A DNA stretch of 64,000 bases from Litoditis marina (taxonomy: Eukaryota > Nematoda > Chromadorea > Rhabditida > Rhabditidae): the NCBI GenBank assembly GCA_964036275.1, contig CAXIWQ010000225.1, positions 62,001 through 126,000 on the forward strand. The letters run 5' to 3'. The position numbers and the translations under genes are program-made. Below, piece after piece: positions 63,201 through 64,000 of this stretch; positions within the stretch are counted from its first letter, which is position 1, and each line of letters opens with the position of its first letter. Under the pieces are notes generated by a model. The model saw only the letters and a list, made by a program, of their open reading frames with translations, did no database searches and was not told the origin of the DNA.

Positions 63201-64000
63201 ATCATGAATCGAACGGAATCGTAGAGCGATTCAACCGGACTCTCGGAGACATGATATCGATATACGCAGCCAGTCGTCCAACAGCTTGGGACGAATATGT
63301 TGAGGCTTCCAGTTTTGCATATAACACCACTCCCCACGCTGAATTCAAGGATACGCCATTCTTCATCGCACATGGAAGAGACGCCATAATGCCATCGGAT
63401 CGCGTACTGTCCATCCAGATGTCACGATACGCAGATGTCCAGGAATACAAGTCCGTCCTAGCTGAGCGAATAAGGACGTCCTTTAACATTACCGCAGGGA
63501 AGTTGACCGCGTCCGCCGAGCGAAGAAATATGGAATACGACCAACACAATCGGGTGAAGTCCAAACAATTCGACTTGAACGACTTGGTCATGCTACGTCA
63601 AGATCAACCCGAACCCCATCAGTCTTCAAAACTTCACCGAAAATGGAGAGGACCGTACAGAATTGTGGAAATTTGTTGGCCAAACACGAAAATCGTCGGA
63701 ATATCAGGAGGAAAGCCGAAAGTAGTTCACCACAATCTTCTGAAGATCTACCACAATGAACCATTGCCAAGGCACCTACGTGAGGAAGAAGAACCTGCAC
63801 TCAACGTCACACGGACGACATTGCCTACTCCACGCCAATCAGGATCAAATGTGCAGCAGTCGCATTATTCTCAGTGCCGGAACCCGACGCGCGGTGGAAT
63901 CTCCCCGCCTTCGGATGCTCGTCTCAATTCTAATTTCAGATCTCTAGCCAATCCACTAGCCACCGCAGGTACCGCGGTTGAGGTCGAAATGAATGAAGAC
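58076..64000 (+). CDS. pol: Glycoprotein-protease-RT-RNase H-integrase polyprotein, partial
   Basis: One frame is open without a stop from 57,767 to the window end (2,078 codons). The first ATG after the gag frames close is at 58,076, inside a hydrophobic segment, and gives at least 1,975 residues. Order: signal-like segment, Cys-containing ectodomain (~58,113-59,950), transmembrane helix (59,954-60,022), Pro-rich cytosolic tail, second hydrophobic segment (60,266-60,316), aspartic protease (DTGSS at 60,371), RT (YLDD at 61,721), RNase H (Asp at 62,168), integrase (Asp 62,936, Asp 63,116, Glu 63,224) and GPY module. The frame overlaps gag and is +1 relative to the capsid frame and -1 relative to the Gln-rich frame. 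Expression as a Gag fusion is therefore as plausible as separate initiation. The carboxyl end lies beyond the window. Confidence 0.9.
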   Translation, partial: MLCLLMIPSSSAIYPSSEFHRQLESSHFFCNVPRSGYYLAPPQLEQCGETSNPTTPLIVQVSLYLKSDNYITTPAVACTERRRTICKDATILGEPRYHENLTISGLTPGKCHAMSSSKRMDSVPLYSEGPGKWNSQLPELIPDNMVGKECVTTSNFILLEGSVAWRDHRTIQSDLGDVSGCELPEGRCEKPFYTVLWKSQPANRSCDYTLEGSFQAMVTPKHVIIEKLQAAFSFTSEEAATDVPCIAPAVWRMNTGAILTFPDVRHGDRIRTFIMENSETVETANLRFMTVDSSSSDEIQLQSPSAVTVLQSVLNELEDHRRVNNTETSSSSSTTTASLDTDAKIRKIFPTTKYADEARHLRSIFPSKDVENFTSKMQYVMAALNNQISKNFATVRRHLCELHNQQTLIVRSIAVANPSTAVRILLKREDVVAKFTGEVFAVTPCLPMTVTHIYWNQTHNGSCFVETPVQTTFSLMFMVPGSKELKKKGTQVPCETVTNGIFEENNRFRTVDGYQDVHTLPLWTLNVRKSDLIFNTPAGSPGRGSYYSPDLFSTTLLRLDQVEEIQHVYGDSMGADYKHLKRQIAEDLTQEQSWFSKIGDSITGTVKKGQSLVTSYIQKVRDTILSYVLWILLPLLAVILLGFIVFLCLKCWCKRREQKKFAKDLVEAQISATRIAEKKSKKFSPPRPPPPRSVHGKEKVDAVIEMEQDSDHEEEPLVNAVVEHRLRTPPALFTFIPLVCVIQGATATMPYVGIHVNNRPVAVLIDTGSSVTFFSQTTFNDVSSAHWDRSTKRDATAANGTGIRFIGSFEPTVHIGETTQKFRAQITQDHDCPCAGILGVDFLRLLNQRGCEIVPNFCESSIRIGDKTLPFLRPGEELPDDVPSYAVTIASDTELPPNSDNIVWSEIDRQLPETWELIVEDNHCQDVAEDQEDQCIVGRTLVCPREGLIPVRLLNVSSSPIQLFKGQQIATAEITAERDPDVFFVEHIPREADWESDLPKLPGPQFDVGEAIDLSQSILDDSRKHQLRNIVRRNREAFVGPDGRIGRYVGPIKHRIDLVEGAKPPHQRPYRVPIEKRKEIDQQINKMLNEGLITPSRSPFSSPIVLVRKSDGHSWRFTVDYRRLNKLTEKESYLLPLIQEILDLVGGKNIYSVFDLQSGYFQIPLSEKDRPKTAFGCFKGCFEFTVLAQGLCGAPGTFQRVMSDILRNLKAAAYVYLDDVVLASSNQDEHLKDINELLQTIKLSGLKFRHDKCHWGKSEVPYLGFLISREGVKANPIKVAAIKDYPRPTNVKELRSFLGAAGHYRRFILRYADLAAPLSKLLKKEIDYTWSEEQQKAFETLKICLTTAPVLRSPVLGMPFQLHTDASKVAVAGCLLQEDEEGHLHPIAFVSRRMNKHEEKYVAIEMEALAIVFSVKMLSPYITGAKTLVVTDHAPLRALLTRKDLEGRLAKYQIAIQNYDLDIVYRPGKWNHVADALSRYPPADTVAAVVEDIHNITMNSIKKEQSSFEECDLRSDYYQKDGIWRVHLHGTERIVLPPSMRSSVIKATHENPIEGAHLGAKKITARLKRQFFFPNMEKVIQSVIRTCHLCQERKTPAALVGTEPLAQVDVPSYPMEEVHLDFLGPYPISEEGNRYVHVSVDNFTKMTYVLAVPDTKAQTLCDAFLSSVIYREGCPATVVTDQGAQYLGEDFKQLLSTLGIKHRTSTPHHHESNGIVERFNRTLGDMISIYAASRPTAWDEYVEASSFAYNTTPHAEFKDTPFFIAHGRDAIMPSDRVLSIQMSRYADVQEYKSVLAERIRTSFNITAGKLTASAERRNMEYDQHNRVKSKQFDLNDLVMLRQDQPEPHQSSKLHRKWRGPYRIVEICWPNTKIVGISGGKPKVVHHNLLKIYHNEPLPRHLREEEEPALNVTRTTLPTPRQSGSNVQQSHYSQCRNPTRGGISPPSDARLNSNFRSLANPLATAGTAVEVEMNED
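59954..60022 (+). other. Transmembrane helix of the glycoprotein
   Basis: Twenty-three codons encode a strongly hydrophobic run rich in Leu, Ile and Val, followed by Lys-Cys-Trp-Cys-Lys-Arg-Arg. The basic, Cys-bearing boundary fits a stop-transfer signal with possible palmitoylation on the cytosolic side. The preceding ~40 residues are amphipathic, as in membrane-proximal regions of fusogens. Confidence 0.85.
60266..60316 (+). other. Second signal-like hydrophobic segment before protease
   Basis: About eleven hydrophobic residues (Leu-Phe-Thr-Phe-Ile-Pro-Leu-Val-Cys-Val-Ile) follow Arg-Thr-Pro-Pro and end in Ala-Thr-Ala, a reasonable signal peptidase site. It sits ~18 residues before the start of the aspartic protease fold. 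It might anchor or release the enzymes from the glycoprotein. It could also be simply the protease's first strand region. The evidence is composition only. Confidence 0.4.
60318..60720 (+). other. Aspartic protease domain
   Basis: The retropepsin active site Asp-Thr-Gly-Ser-Ser is at 60,371-60,385 within Val-Leu-Ile-Asp-Thr-Gly. A downstream Ile-Leu-Gly-Val-Asp-Phe-Leu (60,584-60,604) matches the conserved second half of the fold. The domain cleaves the polyprotein and acts as a dimer. The catalytic residues are intact. Confidence 0.92.
61255..61900 (+). other. Reverse transcriptase domain
   Basis: Recognisable Ty3/gypsy blocks in order: Pro-Tyr-Arg-Val-Pro, Gly-Leu-Ile-x-Pro-Ser-x-Ser-Pro-Phe, Phe-Thr-Val-Asp-Tyr-Arg-Arg-Leu-Asn, Phe-Asp-Leu-Gln-Ser-Gly-Tyr, the Gly-Ala-Pro-Gly-Thr-Phe-Gln segment, the catalytic Tyr-Leu-Asp-Asp at 61,721-61,732, and Tyr-Leu-Gly-Phe. 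Both the first Asp (in Phe-Asp-Leu-Gln) and the Asp pair needed for polymerisation are present. No break is seen. Confidence 0.97.
62140..62522 (+). other. RNase H domain
   Basis: It follows the RT connection domain. Asp-Ala-Ser (62,168), Glu in Met-Glu-Ala-Leu-Ala, Thr-Asp-His (second Asp) and the terminal His-Val-Ala-Asp-Ala-Leu-Ser-Arg segment are the usual RNase H markers of Ty3/gypsy elements. The domain removes template RNA during DNA synthesis. It appears intact. Confidence 0.93.
62690..63430 (+). other. Integrase zinc-binding and catalytic core
   Basis: The HHCC zinc motif has His codons at 62,720 and 62,744 and Cys codons at 62,834 and 62,843. The catalytic triad is Asp 62,936, Asp 63,116 and Glu 63,224, and the last two are separated by exactly 35 residues (DDX35E). 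The surrounding words His-Leu-Asp-Phe-Leu-Gly-Pro, Thr-Asp-Gln-Gly and Glu-Ser-Asn-Gly-Ile-Val-Glu-Arg are typical of retroviral/Ty3 integrases, which insert the cDNA into host DNA. All residues are intact. Confidence 0.96.
63560..63760 (+). other. GPY/F module after integrase
   Basis: Lys-Trp-Arg-Gly-Pro-Tyr (around 63,641-63,658) followed by a short beta-type segment and His-His-Asn-Leu-Leu-Lys matches the GPY/F module found at the carboxyl end of Ty3/gypsy and gammaretroviral integrases. No chromodomain is evident after it. The remaining ~80 residues to the window edge are polar and low in hydrophobics. Confidence 0.85.

Larger units (their letters stand above)
55620..64000 (+). mobile_element. 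Ty3/gypsy-like LTR retrotransposon with glycoprotein, 3' end off window
   Basis: The layout is a probable 5' LTR, leader, gag, then a long frame encoding glycoprotein, protease, reverse transcriptase, RNase H and integrase. The order protease-RT-RNase H-integrase and the GPY module after integrase mark Ty3/gypsy (Metaviridae-like) elements. Catalytic motifs of protease, RT and integrase are intact and the pol frame has no stop across 6.2 kb, so the copy appears young. The gag end shows frame irregularities. The element begins exactly at the satellite edge. The 3' LTR and target duplication lie beyond the window, so completeness cannot be judged. Confidence 0.92.

Noticed and set aside
57013..63800. 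Minus-strand frames across the retrotransposon
   Set aside because: They lie opposite conserved gag and pol domains and have no recognisable motifs. They are shadows of the plus-strand frames.

Overview
The window has two parts: a 55.6-kb tandem satellite array (1-55,619) and, abutting it, the 5' end of an LTR retrotransposon (55,620 to the window end). No ordinary host gene is visible. Together these indicate repeat-rich eukaryotic DNA. A nematode or related invertebrate is my best guess, because the retroelement is Ty3/gypsy-like, carries a viral-type fusion glycoprotein, and the satellite shows no CpG depletion. The sequence alone does not fix the species.

Satellite (1-55,619, starting mid-array). 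The basic unit is about 130 bp, with roughly 420 copies all in one orientation. A recurrent 124-bp variant lacks 7 bp. Each monomer carries two diverged copies of a ~35-bp motif and one 17-bp dyad, TGTGGC-GCACA-GCCACA. The array is built from nested block duplications with shifts of about 8,263, 5,690, 5,427, 4,025, 3,374, 2,324, 2,077 and 1,140 bp. One non-satellite 361-bp sequence (41,006-41,366 and 42,146-42,506) was trapped and copied by the 1,140-bp duplication. The many overlapping short reading frames in the array open at TTG, repeat with the monomer, and are not genes.

Retrotransposon (55,620-64,000, 3' end outside the window). A probable 5' LTR begins with TG exactly where the satellite stops, inside the right arm of a satellite dyad. 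It is followed by a possible primer binding site, an AT-rich leader of about 0.9 kb without a convincing gene, and a Gag reading frame (best start 57,112). Gag has a Retrotrans_gag-type capsid region, then a basic, Gln-rich tail that looks split over frames. A second, uninterrupted frame is open from 57,767 to the window end. It encodes, in order, a signal-peptide-like segment, a ~620-residue ectodomain, a transmembrane helix, a Pro-rich tail, a second signal-like segment, an aspartic protease, reverse transcriptase, RNase H, an integrase with DDX35E, and a GPY module.

The most notable observation is the glycoprotein. Its central helix region has the spacing pattern of class III fusogens (herpesvirus gB / chuvirus type). 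It sits between Gag and protease in the same frame as Pol, not downstream of integrase where retroviral-type Env genes normally lie. If real, this is a retroelement with a gB-like entry protein fused to its enzymes. I made this assignment by eye, so it needs a structural or profile comparison.
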